From positions 1-34,071 of the forward strand of contig NZ_CP047228.1 in NCBI RefSeq assembly GCF_009867135.1: DNA of 34,071 bases, in the 5' to 3' direction. A program made the position numbers and the translations under genes. How positions within the stretch are numbered: position 1 is the stretch's first letter; every line of letters begins with the position of its first letter. The notes beneath the pieces are model-generated. The model was given only the letters and a program-made list of their open reading frames with translations. It made no database searches and was not told where the DNA came from. Below, piece after piece: positions 17,686 through 26,968 of this stretch. The stretch comes from Moraxella osloensis (GTDB taxonomy: Bacteria > Pseudomonadota > Gammaproteobacteria > Pseudomonadales > Moraxellaceae).

Positions 17686-20649
17686 GTGACCAGCATTCAT
17701 GAAACAGCTTATCCACGCTTTAAACAAGAATTGACCTCACGTGACCTACATGACATTTACACGCCAACAGCCGAAGAACTCAAATTTGTAAAAGGAATTA
17801 CTCGTAGGGCACCAGCAAAGTTATATTTAATCATCTTACTCAAGACTGTACAGCGACTTGGATACTTTCCAATGCTCGCTGAAATACCGCCTGTCATCAT
17901 AGCCTTTCTGAACAAAAAATTAGATTTACGAATAATCCCTATGCGTGATCTACTAGCCGAAGAAAAGTCCGATTTTCGTCAACGTTCCATGGAGGCAATT
18001 CGATCTTACTTAAACATTAAACCAATTTCCTCTGAAACATCAGCCGCCACAGAGCAAGCTGCGACTTTAGCGGCGCAAACCAAACAAGAATTGGTAGATA
18101 TCATCAATGTTATTATTGAAGAGCTCATTCGACAACGTTTTGAACTTCCAGCCTTTAGTACACTAAATCGAAGCGCCCAGCGTATTCGTAATCAAGTCAA
18201 TGAGCGCTATTTCCGAAGTTTGACGGATGCACTTTCTCCACAAATAATCGACCAGTTTGATACGATGCTCATCGTTGCACCAGACCAAACATTCAGCGGT
18301 TGGCAACAATTAAAACAAGAACCAAAGAAGCCTACGAATAGTGAGGTTCGACAATATCTAGACCATGTTGCTTGGTTGAAAACTTATTCAGTTGACCTCC
18401 CCGAAGTGACTCATATTCCTGTGGTTAAACGTAACCAATATATGCATGAAGCACGGGCACTGGAAGCTGGTGATTTAAGGAATACTCAGAAAAATAAACG
18501 TTATGCGCTGATGGTGATTTTATTTCATACACAGTTGAGTCGAGTGCTTGATGATGCGGTTGAGATGTTTGTGCGTAAGTTACGAAAACTGCATTCTGGT
18601 GCTGAAGAAAAACTCCAGCAATATTATTTAGAACATCAAAAACGGGCAGAAAAACTGGTCTCACAATTACGGGATGTATTAGAAGCTTTTCAAGAAGGTG
18701 AATCGGATCAAGAACGCGGTCAACGTGTTGCAGCGGCCATGCATAGTGAGCCAGCACTCCTCTTAGCTGAATGCGAAGAGCACATGGCATACGCTGGCAA
18801 TAACTACCTACCATTTATGGTTGTACCCTATCAAAATCAGCGGCCATTTCTACTCAACTGTTTGAGTTTACTTGACCTGAAGTCAACGTCTGCGGATTTA
18901 TCGTTAATTAATGCGATTCATTTTGTCCTTGCTCATCGACAAAGTCACAAACTATGGCTGCCACTTACAGGAACTGATATTAGTCTCAAATGGATTCCAG
19001 AGAAATGGCGAAAATTAGTGACAGGCCAACGATCTGGTGCGGTCGTAGAAGTAAACCGTAAGTATTTTGAGCTCTGTGTGCTAACCGAAACAATGCGGGA
19101 ATTGCAATCTGGTGATCTTTATGTGTCAAATAGTGATCAATATAGCGATTACAGAGATCAATTAGTAGACTGGGAAACGTATCAAACTCAAGTCGCTGAA
19201 TATGGTGAAATGCTAAATATTTCAACCGAACCAAAAGAATTTGTTGAGGGATTGAAAGTTTGGCTGTCTGATACTGCATCGCGCGTTGATCAAGGTTTTC
19301 CAAAAAATGAGCATGTTGACCTAAATGGTACCGAACTTATTTTGCGGAAACAACATTCTGATACAAAGCCCGCTGCGCTTGATTATGTAGACAAACAGTT
19401 AGCTTCTCGATTACCTGAGAAAAATATCCTCGATATTTTAGTAGAAGCAGAAGGCTGGTTGGATCTTCATGAACAATTTGGCCCACTCTCTGGATTTGAA
19501 GCAAAAATAGATGATCCCCGTAAGCGCTTTGTCACAACATTGTTTTGTTATGGCTGTAATTTAGGCCCAACTCAAACCGCTCGTTCAGTTAAAGGAATTA
19601 GCCGAAAACAAGTTGCTTGGCTTAACCTGCATCATATGACTGAGGAGCGTCTGGAAAAAGCGATTGTTCAAGTCATCAATGCGTACAATAAATTCTTGTT
19701 ACCCAAATACTGGGGCACAGGGAAAAGTGCTTCCGCTGATGGCACAAAGTGGAATATGTATGAACAAAACCTGCTGTCTGAGTATCATATTCGCTATGGC
19801 GGATACGGTGGTATAGGCTACTACCATGTCTCAGATATGTATATTGCGTTATTCAGCCACTTCATTCCATGCGGTGTTTACGAGGCGATTTACATTCTTG
19901 ATGGTTTGATTAAGAATGAATCCGATATTCAGCCAGACACCTTGCATGGCGACACACACGCACAAAGCGCACCTGTATTTGGATTGGCTTATCTACTGGG
20001 TATAAACTTAATGCCACGGATTCGTAATCTTAAAAAATTAGTGTTCTTCAAACCTGATCGTAGCGTGCGATATGAACATATCAACGGATTGTTTAGCGAA
20101 GCGGTTAATTGGGAGCTCATAGAAACTCATTTGCCAGATATGCTCAGAATTGCTTTATCAATCAAAGCTGGAAAAATTACCCCTTCAACCATATTGCGTC
20201 GCCTTGGAACAGCAAGCCGCAAAAATAAATTATATTTTGCCTTCCGCGAACTGGGAAGAGTGGTGCGAACTGAATTTTTACTGAAATATATCGGTGATGT
20301 TGAGTTGCGCAAAACCATCAATGCTGCAACCAACAAAAGTGAAGAATTTAATCAGTTTATAAAATGGCTGTTTTTTGGTAATCAGGGTGTAATTGCCGAG
20401 AATGTACGCCATGAGCAACGCAAAGTTGTTAAATACAATCAGTTGGTTGCTAATTTAGCTATCTTACATAACGTTGAAGCAATGACGGGATCATTGAAAA
20501 AAATGCAGGAAGAGGGCGTTCCGATCAATGAAGAGATACTGGCAGGTTTAGCACCATATCGCACAGAGCACATTAATCGCTATGGTGATTACACGCTGAA
20601 CTTAGATCAGAAAGTCCCACCAATGAATTATAAAATCCGCATTTTATAG
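17686..20649 (+). CDS. tnpA: Tn3-family transposase, Tn4430-like
   Basis: A complete 987-residue DDE transposase. The DUF4158-like N-terminal region begins MTSIHETAYPRFKQELTSRD. The core has Asp685 in SADGTKWNMYEQ, Asp739 in YILDGLIKNESD and Glu near residue 886 in NKSEEFNQFIKWLFFGN. The C-terminus reads HINRYGDYTLNL. It is distinct from the interrupted tnpA of the 6601-11697 element, which is of the Tn3/Tn5393 type. Pairing with a tyrosine recombinase points to the Tn4430-like group. It is preceded by AGAGGAAATAAAG as ribosome binding site and starts with GTG. It looks intact and could act on ends elsewhere, but only one candidate end is visible here. Confidence 0.95.
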   Translation: MTSIHETAYPRFKQELTSRDLHDIYTPTAEELKFVKGITRRAPAKLYLIILLKTVQRLGYFPMLAEIPPVIIAFLNKKLDLRIIPMRDLLAEEKSDFRQRSMEAIRSYLNIKPISSETSAATEQAATLAAQTKQELVDIINVIIEELIRQRFELPAFSTLNRSAQRIRNQVNERYFRSLTDALSPQIIDQFDTMLIVAPDQTFSGWQQLKQEPKKPTNSEVRQYLDHVAWLKTYSVDLPEVTHIPVVKRNQYMHEARALEAGDLRNTQKNKRYALMVILFHTQLSRVLDDAVEMFVRKLRKLHSGAEEKLQQYYLEHQKRAEKLVSQLRDVLEAFQEGESDQERGQRVAAAMHSEPALLLAECEEHMAYAGNNYLPFMVVPYQNQRPFLLNCLSLLDLKSTSADLSLINAIHFVLAHRQSHKLWLPLTGTDISLKWIPEKWRKLVTGQRSGAVVEVNRKYFELCVLTETMRELQSGDLYVSNSDQYSDYRDQLVDWETYQTQVAEYGEMLNISTEPKEFVEGLKVWLSDTASRVDQGFPKNEHVDLNGTELILRKQHSDTKPAALDYVDKQLASRLPEKNILDILVEAEGWLDLHEQFGPLSGFEAKIDDPRKRFVTTLFCYGCNLGPTQTARSVKGISRKQVAWLNLHHMTEERLEKAIVQVINAYNKFLLPKYWGTGKSASADGTKWNMYEQNLLSEYHIRYGGYGGIGYYHVSDMYIALFSHFIPCGVYEAIYILDGLIKNESDIQPDTLHGDTHAQSAPVFGLAYLLGINLMPRIRNLKKLVFFKPDRSVRYEHINGLFSEAVNWELIETHLPDMLRIALSIKAGKITPSTILRRLGTASRKNKLYFAFRELGRVVRTEFLLKYIGDVELRKTINAATNKSEEFNQFIKWLFFGNQGVIAENVRHEQRKVVKYNQLVANLAILHNVEAMTGSLKKMQEEGVPINEEILAGLAPYRTEHINRYGDYTLNLDQKVPPMNYKIRIL

Positions 20650-20670
20650 GATAATATTCAATAGGTTATA

Positions 20671-20709
20671 CTTGTTTTTGCGGAATTTTACGCGAATCCC
20701 AGCCGACCC
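20671..20709 (+). repeat. Candidate right end of the Tn4430-like element
   Basis: CTTGTTTTTGCGGAATTTTA followed by CGCGAATCCCAGCCGACCC. Reversed, it begins GGGTCGGCTGGGATTCGCG and ends AAG, resembling the layout of Tn3-family ends. It lies 21 bp after tnpA and cuts off the exonuclease gene that follows. I find no matching inverted copy near merB or merR, so the left end is lost or too diverged to see. Confidence 0.5.
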
Positions 20710-21026
20710 TCTATCAGCTCATGAGGATAAATACCATGCACCTTAAATGCGCCTGGGCTAGACGGTCTATCGGTATAGATCAGCGTATCGATAATCACAT
20801 GTCGATCACTATCACAAAACGCAATTTCGATGATTTGATCATTCCTGCCGCCACCGGTGGTTTCAGTATCAAAGAATAAGGGTTTGCTGGTGTCATGTGT
20901 TTGGTTATAGGCAGCTACCCGATCAAAGATGACGGCAATCTGCTCATCTTTGGTCAAATGACTGATGAGTTGTTTATTAGGCAAGCCACTCATTTGCTGC
21001 TGATGGTTTAAATCGTCTATCCCCAT
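20688..21026 (-). pseudogene. DnaQ-like 3'-5' exonuclease, 3' end cut off by the transposon
   Basis: A 112-residue fragment starting MGIDDLNHQQQMSG. It contains the DEDD-family Exo I motif (PLFFDTETTGG) and an Exo II-like stretch (AFKVHGIYPHELI), then ends in RLGFA*. The last codons and the stop lie in the candidate transposon end. The Exo III motif with the last catalytic His/Asp is missing, so it should be inactive. It follows the SRAP gene by 6 bp in the same direction. Confidence 0.8.
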
Positions 21027-21032
21027 ATTTTA

Positions 21033-21656
21033 TTACGACTTAGGCAACAGTAAATCCAATAAATCATCATTAGGCGCACTGTCATGCGTTTTTGACGGCT
21101 TTGGCAGATGTTCCGCTACATACCCAGCACCCATCGGTTTAAGTAGCTCAAACGCGTCCTCATGATGCATATCGAGCCAATCCTGGCGATGTTCAGGTTC
21201 AATCACCACAATCGAGCGTTTTTCATCTTCAGGCTTGTGAAATTGTAACATGAAAGGATGATTATCGGCATTGGTGGTCAGCATGGTCATGGAGCGAACG
21301 ATTTGCTCCCCTATCTTAACAATTTCATATAAAGCGGCTACGGTAAACGGCTCATAGATGGTTTGTACCGGGATTAACGCAAACTGGTTGTTAAACCAAG
21401 CGTGTTTAAAACTCGGTTTGTCGGCAACGGTTTCACTACGGGCGTTGTAGGTGTGTTTAGCAAAGCTGGTGTCTTTGGCCCATTTAGGAATCATACCAAA
21501 GATCGCAGATCGCCACTCTGCTGGGTCACCGATATTGGCAAATAGTATCGGTGCATCGTAACCCGGATAAATCTCGTCTTTAAACTCAAAGCTTAACTGC
21601 TGATTGGTAAAGCGTGACGCTTGCGCTTGGGTAATCGGTTGAAAGTTGGCACACAT
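21033..21656 (-). CDS. SOS-response-associated peptidase (SRAP/HMCES-YedK family)
   Basis: A 207-residue protein beginning MCANFQPITQAQASRF. Cys2 is the residue that, after Met removal, covalently captures abasic sites in single-stranded DNA. The NARSET motif (in YNARSETVADKP) and a later His (MLQFHKPEDEKRS) fit the family's active site. It sits between a umuC tail and a DnaQ-like fragment on the same strand, which suggests a former DNA-damage-tolerance operon. It appears full length and may still work. Confidence 0.9.
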   Translation of the reverse strand: MCANFQPITQAQASRFTNQQLSFEFKDEIYPGYDAPILFANIGDPAEWRSAIFGMIPKWAKDTSFAKHTYNARSETVADKPSFKHAWFNNQFALIPVQTIYEPFTVAALYEIVKIGEQIVRSMTMLTTNADNHPFMLQFHKPEDEKRSIVVIEPEHRQDWLDMHHEDAFELLKPMGAGYVAEHLPKPSKTHDSAPNDDLLDLLLPKS

Positions 21657-21733
21657 ACAGGGTTCTCTTGGTTAAATTAATGCACAGTTAATAAATCAGA
21701 CAGTTTGGTGGTATAGCACGGATTTAACAATGC

Positions 21734-22069
21734 TCAGCTCATCTGCCAAGTTTGGTTTTTCTCAATAGCGGTACTGCTAAGAAACAATTTGGTGGTTGCC
21801 CTACCCGGTAGAGCATGTGCTAACTGCTGATTAATCTCATCCATCACCGCTATTAACTTCTCAGACTCCACCTGCGCTTTTTCATCCGGCATCTCAAATA
21901 AATCACTCATGGTCTCAGCATACTCACAAATCCCCGATAGCATCACTCCGGCTTTGGCGTATTTCAAGCCGTCTTTATAGGTTTTATCTAACACCTCACG
22001 CACCGCTTCAATCATCACCACCGTATCAGAGATGGAGCTCTTTGACGGTAAACTCACTAAATAGTCGGA
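21734..22069 (-). pseudogene. umuC: Tail of a Y-family DNA polymerase V subunit
   Basis: About 110 residues matching the UmuC C-terminus: SDYLVSLPSKSSISDTVVMIEA, then YKDGLKYAKAGVMLSGI, then the DUF4113-like end SEKLIAVMDEINQQLAHALP. The polymerase catalytic part is absent. A stop codon at 22072-22070 and an IS982 remnant directly upstream mark the break. The 107-codon open frame from the GTG at 22057 is unlikely to be functional. Confidence 0.83.
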
Positions 22070-22085
22070 TCACGATGATGTCACC

Positions 22086-22529
22086 ATGCTGTGCTTCTTA
22101 CTTATCAATCTATCAGGCATGATAACCAATTTTACCTTTGCCTCTACTAAGATAAATGAAAGTGTATTTGCACCTGATATGCTTGATAATATCAAAGGCT
22201 TATTAGGTGCAGATATGGGTTATATTAGTCCTGATTTATACGAGTATTGCTTTAAGTGGTGTGTTGATTTGCAAAAGCCGCTTAGAAAAAATATGTCCGA
22301 TAAAAGACCGCTTAGTGTTATCAACCGTCTTAAAAATGCTAGTCGAAATATTGAGACGCTGATTGGTCAGTTATCACAGCGGTCCAATATGCAAAAGGTG
22401 AGAGCTAGAGATTTATGGCATTTATCCCACAGATTTATGCGTAAAATCTTGGCTCATAATTTCTGCTTTGTAATCAATAGACAGTTAGGCAATCCGCCAC
22501 TTCAGTTTGAGTTGCTTATTTCGAGTTGA
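22086..22529 (+). pseudogene. IS982-family transposase, C-terminal remnant
   Basis: From about residue 40 the frame shows the IS982 signature: GADMGYISPDLYEY, then PLRKNMSDKRP, then IETLIGQLSQRSNMQKVRAR, then DLWHLSHRFMRKILAHNF. The N-terminal part with the first catalytic residues is missing, and the first 30-40 codons are not obviously transposase. It abuts the broken umuC, so this insertion sequence probably truncated that gene and was then itself partly deleted. Inactive. Confidence 0.8.
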
Positions 22530-22887
22530 GAGTGGGTTATCAAATATAAAGTTATATTGCTAGCTTTTCTATATTTTGACATTAATCTAATTAAGAATCT
22601 TTTTATTGTTTTATATATTTTTATTGTTTTATAGCGATAAAATTAATTTTTTTTGTATTTATAATCAATTATTTAGACAAGGACTTTTTATTATATAAAT
22701 ACGTTTTCCGAGCATTATAAATACGTTTTCCGAGCATTATAAATACGTTTTCCGAGCATTATAAATACGTTTTCCGAGCATTATAAATACGTTTTCCGAG
22801 CATTATAAATACAATATATTTGTATTGTATTTATATAAACTTTAATTTAGAATTTATATCTAATTACAAATCCTTCATCTTAATTCT
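22530..22887 (+). other. Replication origin region (oriV): A+T-rich repeats and iterons
   Basis: Upstream of repB. Two 16-bp direct copies of TTTTTATTGTTTTATA at 22600-22615 and 22618-22633 lie in a very A+T-rich stretch that could serve as the DNA unwinding element. They are followed by the iteron array at 22695-22804 and the repB leader. I see no convincing DnaA box with the consensus TTATCCACA. Confidence 0.85.
22695..22812 (+). repeat. Iterons: five perfect 22-bp direct repeats plus a partial sixth
   Basis: The unit is AT followed by AAATACGTTTTCCGAGCATT, repeated without change at 22695, 22717, 22739, 22761 and 22783. A partial sixth (ATAAATAC) lies at 22805-22812. The 22-bp period, two helical turns, and the place directly in front of a Rep_3 gene mark them as initiator binding sites. 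A diverged copy lies at 26969-26988. Confidence 0.97.
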
Positions 22888-24129
22888 ATGGCAAATCCTA
22901 ATATTTCAAAAACTGATTTAATAGTTAAAGATAATGACTTTATCGAAGCAAGTCATAGTCTAGATTTAGTCGAACAAAGAATCATATTTTTAGCGATTAT
23001 TAAAGCAAGAAAAAATAGCGATAAGGTTGAAGAAACATTGTCAAATGAGTTTGTTATTCATGCTAGCGAATATATGGAGGCTTTTAATGTTGAACGTCAT
23101 ACTGCTTATGAATGCCTTAAGAATGGTGTCGAGGGACTTTTAAACGCCAAATTCATATATAGGTATGAAAATAAGAATAACAATATCGCACATCGCGGGT
23201 ATAACCTGACTAGCTGGATCGAATATGTCGATAAAGAAGCTTGCGTAAGTGTTAAATTTTCACCAGATGTAGTTCCACTGATTGTTGGATTAAATAAAAA
23301 ATTTACCAGTTACGAATTACAACAAATTGTGAATCTACAAAGTCGTTATGCGGTTAGACTTTATGAATTATTAATTCGGTGGCGAGATACTAAGATTCTT
23401 AAAATTTCCTTAGAAGAATTGCGGTTCTGTTTAGGCATTAAAAAAACAGAATATATTTTAATGAGCAATTTTAAAAATAGAGTATTAGATTTAGCAGTCC
23501 AACAAGTTAATAAATTCACGGATATTACGACTAACTATATTCAAAAGAAAGAAGGAAGAAAAATAGTCGGTTTTGAATTTTACTTTACTATCAAGCAAAG
23601 TGAGAACAATAAATCAAGTAAACAATTTAAGAAAGCTATGCCTCTTGAAGGTACACATTCTGAAGAATCAAAAAATTATAATAAAGAAGAGTTATTGATT
23701 ATCACGTCTAAAGCAAAAGACTATATTGCCCAAAAAAAGATTACTGACCCGACACATAAAAAAAATATACTTAAAATAGCAAAATCTCAAGGCTGGGGAT
23801 TGGATGAATATAGGAAATCACAGGAATTCTCATCTTTAAAAAATAAAGAGATTGAAAGTAAAATCAATCAAGAAAAAATAATTGAAAATAAAAATAGAAT
23901 AACTCAAGAGAATATAAGAAAACATAATGAGAATTTCATTTCTTTTTATGAACAACTGACCTCTATGCAACAAGAATTGATTCTTGATAGCGTACAAGTT
24001 CAAATATCTTCTATACCGATCGTAGGAAAACAATTTATAGCACAGAGAAAAAATAATACCGCCCATAAGGATATTATGTTTAGAATATATTTTAAAAATG
24101 CAATGAAAGATATGGGTATTAAGATGTAG
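22888..24129 (+). CDS. repB: Plasmid replication initiator, Rep_3 superfamily
   Basis: A 413-residue initiator. The first winged-helix domain has the Rep_3 signature (NDFIEASHSLDLVEQRIIFL, LSNEFVIHASEYMEAFNV, YECLKNGVEGLLNAKFIYRY). The second domain includes FTSYELQQIVNLQSRYAVRL and YELLIRWRDTKILKISLEEL. A long lysine/asparagine-rich tail follows. It binds the iterons 76-193 bp upstream, opens the origin and autoregulates. An IS66 element inserted after the second base of codon 413 changes the end from ATC TGA (Ile-stop) to ATG TAG (Met-stop), so length is kept. Acinetobacter and Psychrobacter relatives are often called RepB or RepM. Confidence 0.96.
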   Translation: MANPNISKTDLIVKDNDFIEASHSLDLVEQRIIFLAIIKARKNSDKVEETLSNEFVIHASEYMEAFNVERHTAYECLKNGVEGLLNAKFIYRYENKNNNIAHRGYNLTSWIEYVDKEACVSVKFSPDVVPLIVGLNKKFTSYELQQIVNLQSRYAVRLYELLIRWRDTKILKISLEELRFCLGIKKTEYILMSNFKNRVLDLAVQQVNKFTDITTNYIQKKEGRKIVGFEFYFTIKQSENNKSSKQFKKAMPLEGTHSEESKNYNKEELLIITSKAKDYIAQKKITDPTHKKNILKIAKSQGWGLDEYRKSQEFSSLKNKEIESKINQEKIIENKNRITQENIRKHNENFISFYEQLTSMQQELILDSVQVQISSIPIVGKQFIAQRKNNTAHKDIMFRIYFKNAMKDMGIKM

Positions 24130-24144
24130 GCATCCGACCATACC

Positions 24145-25908
24145 CTATTGCGGAGGTTGCCAAACATGAGGTAGCAACTCATCAAGCTGCCTATTGGAAT
24201 GGGTGGGCAGACGTCTAAGCACATCAGCCAAATAGGCATAAGCGTCAATACCATTTAACCTTGCAGACTGGACAAGCGACATAATCACTGCCGCCCGCTG
24301 GCCACTTCTGAGCGAACCTGCGAACAACCAGTTTTTACGCCCGAGTGCCCAAGGACGCATCTGATTTTCTGCCCAATTATTATCAATTGGCAAACTGCCA
24401 TCATCCAGATACTGGGTGAGTGCCATCCAACGTTTTAAGCAATAATCAATCGCCTTCGTAATACTGGCATTCTTACTGGTTAACTGTCTTTTCTCTTGTA
24501 GCCATCGATATAGGCTATCAGCAATTGGTTTTGCTTTATCCTGCCTAATTTGCCTGACTACGTTGACATCTCTAGGTGTTGGCGGCTGATTCTTCTCAAA
24601 CCGCTCATCAATCTCACGCTCAACGGCATACAGCTGCCCAAACAAATCCAACACTTCAATGCTGATAAGGCTTTGCCCGGTTACCTGTAGCTCATAAAAC
24701 TTACGTCTGGCATGTGCCATACAACCGATTTCAGTAGCGCCCTGATGAAACAAGAACTTATAACCATTATAATCATCGCAAACCAGCTTGCCTTGCCACT
24801 TTTGCAGGAAATCTTTAGGATGCTCATTGCGACGACTTATCGCAAAGTCATATACCACTGCTTTAAAAGGGTTATGCTGAGGGGTAAGATATGCCCACAC
24901 ATAGCCTTTTTTCGGTGATTTACCACCCACCTTCATAATGGTAACAGGTGTTTCATCGGCATGCAGAATCGGCTGACCCAGTAATAACTCACGTAGGCGT
25001 TGCACCAATGGTTCAAGCTCTACGCCACAGCGTCCGACCCAATCTGCCATGGTCGCATCAGGGATATTCACCCCACTTCGTAAATAAATCAGATTTTGCC
25101 GATATAGCGGCTGATGGTCGGCGTACTTACTAATTAGGATATGTGCCAATAGCTCAGGGGTCGAAATACTTTTATCAATGATTTGGGGCGGTGTTTTGGT
25201 TTGAATGAGTCGTTGGCGGTCGCATTGGTTGCAGGTGTATTTGGGATAAACGTGACGTTCGATATAAAATCGCTTAGGGATCATGCCGAGTTTATCTTGC
25301 TTGTCTTGGCCGATTTGCTTCATTTGACAACCACAGGCACAGATCGTCGTTGCTGGCTGATGAACGATGGTTTTCACATCCAGGTTGTCAGGGATAACAG
25401 CATGTCTTGGACGTTTGATCTTGGGATTAGTTTGTTTTTCGATGCAAGACTGGTCTACTTGGTCCTGGCTAATAAGGCTTTCCGCTTCGATAGGTTCAAC
25501 GGTGGGTAAGCCAGCAAGTTCCTCTTGGCTTATGTCTTTGCGGTAGTCATCTCGTATTTGTTCAAGCGCAGATAAGTCTTCAAGCGCAGATTCTTGGTTT
25601 AAGTGGTCTTGCTTAGCAGTTAATCCTTCGCTTTTTTGTCCATACAGTTGATGAATGAGTTTTTTCTGCTTTTCAATAAGATCAAGCACAGTGCAGTATA
25701 GTTGTTCATTTTCTTGTTGAACTTTTTTAAGGGCGGTTTGTAGCTTGGTTTCTATCTTTTGAGCATGGATGAGTTGTTGCTGTTGTTGTTTGCTTTGTTG
25801 TTCAAGTAATAGATTGATGGCAGCCTGCTGTTTTGCTTGTTGTTCAAGCAGGGCGTTTTGGGCTTCAAGTTCGGCAATACGTTGTAGGAGTGTTTGAGCG
25901 TCGGTCAT
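24145..25908 (-). CDS. tnpC: IS66 transposase TnpC
   Basis: A 587-residue DDE transposase. A leucine-zipper-like, Gln-rich coiled coil fills residues 1-110. A zinc-binding region follows (TICACGCQMKQIG, YTCNQCDRQRLIQT). The DDE core has ILHADETPVTIM, GKLVCDDYNGYKFL and LPIDNNWAENQMRPWALGRK. The IS66 C-terminal domain closes it (YLADVLRRLPTH). Complete and probably active, with TnpA and TnpB needed alongside. Confidence 0.96.
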   Translation of the reverse strand: MTDAQTLLQRIAELEAQNALLEQQAKQQAAINLLLEQQSKQQQQQLIHAQKIETKLQTALKKVQQENEQLYCTVLDLIEKQKKLIHQLYGQKSEGLTAKQDHLNQESALEDLSALEQIRDDYRKDISQEELAGLPTVEPIEAESLISQDQVDQSCIEKQTNPKIKRPRHAVIPDNLDVKTIVHQPATTICACGCQMKQIGQDKQDKLGMIPKRFYIERHVYPKYTCNQCDRQRLIQTKTPPQIIDKSISTPELLAHILISKYADHQPLYRQNLIYLRSGVNIPDATMADWVGRCGVELEPLVQRLRELLLGQPILHADETPVTIMKVGGKSPKKGYVWAYLTPQHNPFKAVVYDFAISRRNEHPKDFLQKWQGKLVCDDYNGYKFLFHQGATEIGCMAHARRKFYELQVTGQSLISIEVLDLFGQLYAVEREIDERFEKNQPPTPRDVNVVRQIRQDKAKPIADSLYRWLQEKRQLTSKNASITKAIDYCLKRWMALTQYLDDGSLPIDNNWAENQMRPWALGRKNWLFAGSLRSGQRAAVIMSLVQSARLNGIDAYAYLADVLRRLPTHSNRQLDELLPHVWQPPQ

Positions 25909-25995
25909 GGCAGTATTCTGCCATAACCCTTATATATTGTCAGTTTACCCGTGGTGATAGTTGAGATTTTTTGGGTTGATGGTCGTCATGATTGC

Positions 25996-26367
25996 TTAAA
26001 GGCAGAGGGTGATGATTTCTTTGCCCAGATTGTGCCAAGGCAGTCCGTTAATGAGGGCATGAAATTGCGCATGGCTGATGGTGAGTCCTGTGGTTGGGTT
26101 GGTTAGGCTGTGATGTCGCATGAGCCGTTCGCTAAGTCCGTGAAATCTGCCGTCATCCAGTGTTCGGGTGCATAGCCAGATGCCAAGTCCATCATGGATG
26201 AGTATTTTTAGCCGTGTGCCTGTTTTATTATAAAATAGGTAGGCACAGCCTAGCCGAATGACTTGATGATGCGCTATGATAAAGGCGAGTAGTTTGTTAC
26301 TGCCACTTCGCATGTCCATGGGGGTGGTGGATAGCCAGATTTGCTGTGGGTTGATAAGTGGGTTCAT
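25996..26367 (-). CDS. tnpB: IS66 accessory protein TnpB (Orf2)
   Basis: A 123-residue IS66 Orf2-like protein: IWLSTTPMDMRSGSNKLLAF, then YLFYNKTGTRLKILIHDGLG, the family signature. It is required for IS66 transposition, but its biochemical role is not known. Its start overlaps the end of tnpA by 4 bp, suggesting coupled translation. It is unrelated to the RNA-guided TnpB of IS605 elements. Confidence 0.95.
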   Translation of the reverse strand: MNPLINPQQIWLSTTPMDMRSGSNKLLAFIIAHHQVIRLGCAYLFYNKTGTRLKILIHDGLGIWLCTRTLDDGRFHGLSERLMRHHSLTNPTTGLTISHAQFHALINGLPWHNLGKEIITLCL

Positions 26368-26792
26368 TGCAGCCCCCGCAGTAGTTCGATGAGGCTGTGG
26401 TTGTCGATTTGAGCAATGCTTAGCTTTATTGACATCCCGTTATGACTGGAAATTTGAAGTTGTATGCCCATAATGGTCGGTGTTATGGCAGTTGTTTGTG
26501 GTATTGGTTCATGCTTGGTTTTATGTTGCAGGGTAATAGGTAAAAAAGCAGGCTCATGCTCAATGAGGTTGGTTTCAATATTTGAGTTGGATAATGCTTG
26601 AGCTAAGGTTGCTGCGATTTTCTCGTCTCTAGTAGCTTTTATCCATTTCTGCAGTAAGTTCGGGTTGATGCCGTGACCTTGAGCGAGATTTGCTATCGAG
26701 CGTTGGCCTGTTAAGGCTTGTTCTACGAGATAGGCTTTGAGTTCTTTGCTGTATGTCCGTCGCTTTGGTTTGGTTGTGTCTGTTTGTGCCAT
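26364..26792 (-). CDS. tnpA: IS66 accessory protein TnpA (Orf1)
   Basis: A 142-residue IS66 Orf1/IS3-Orf1-like protein with an N-terminal helix-turn-helix (RRTYSKELKAYLVEQALTGQ, then NLAQGHGINPNLLQKWIK). First gene of the element, starting 79 bp inside the right end. It probably binds the ends of the element. Confidence 0.93.
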   Translation of the reverse strand: MAQTDTTKPKRRTYSKELKAYLVEQALTGQRSIANLAQGHGINPNLLQKWIKATRDEKIAATLAQALSNSNIETNLIEHEPAFLPITLQHKTKHEPIPQTTAITPTIMGIQLQISSHNGMSIKLSIAQIDNHSLIELLRGLQ

Positions 26793-26910
26793 TTTAGTGC
26801 CTACTTATTTTGAAGTGGGCACTATCTCGCATTTTTTAGGTTGGCGGTAGATGGTATGGTCGGATGCTTACATTAAGATCTGACTTATTTTCTGAATACT
26901 ATGGAAACAA

Positions 26911-26936
26911 AAAAGTGTCCGAATTCGGACACTTTT
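26911..26936. promoter_or_regulatory. 26-bp perfect palindrome, candidate parS site (also terminator-like)
   Basis: AAAAG + TGTCCGAATTCGGACA + CTTTT is its own reverse complement. The 16-bp core TGTCCGAATTCGGACA recurs upstream of parA at 28921-28934 and its flanks, and in degenerate form at 27022-27041. Its place on both sides of parAB suggests ParB binding sites. It could also end repB transcription, since a hairpin followed by T bases forms on either strand. Confidence 0.65.
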
Positions 26937-26968
26937 ATATGATTTACTAAAACTTCCAAATTTAATAC

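Larger units (their letters stand above)
24126..26871 (-). mobile_element. IS66-family insertion sequence with 8-bp target duplication
   Basis: A 2,746-bp element with ends GTAGGCATCCGACCATACC (24126) and GGTATGGTCGGATGCTTAC (ending 26871), differing at one position. ATTAAGAT occurs directly on both sides (24118-24125 and 26872-26879), an 8-bp duplication as expected for IS66. It carries tnpA, tnpB and tnpC reading on the minus strand. The perfect duplication and intact genes indicate a recent insertion that has not rearranged. Confidence 0.97.

Noticed and set aside
22695..22812. CRISPR array
   Set aside because: The repeats are contiguous 22-bp units with no spacers and sit before a Rep_3 gene, so they are iterons. 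No cas gene is present.
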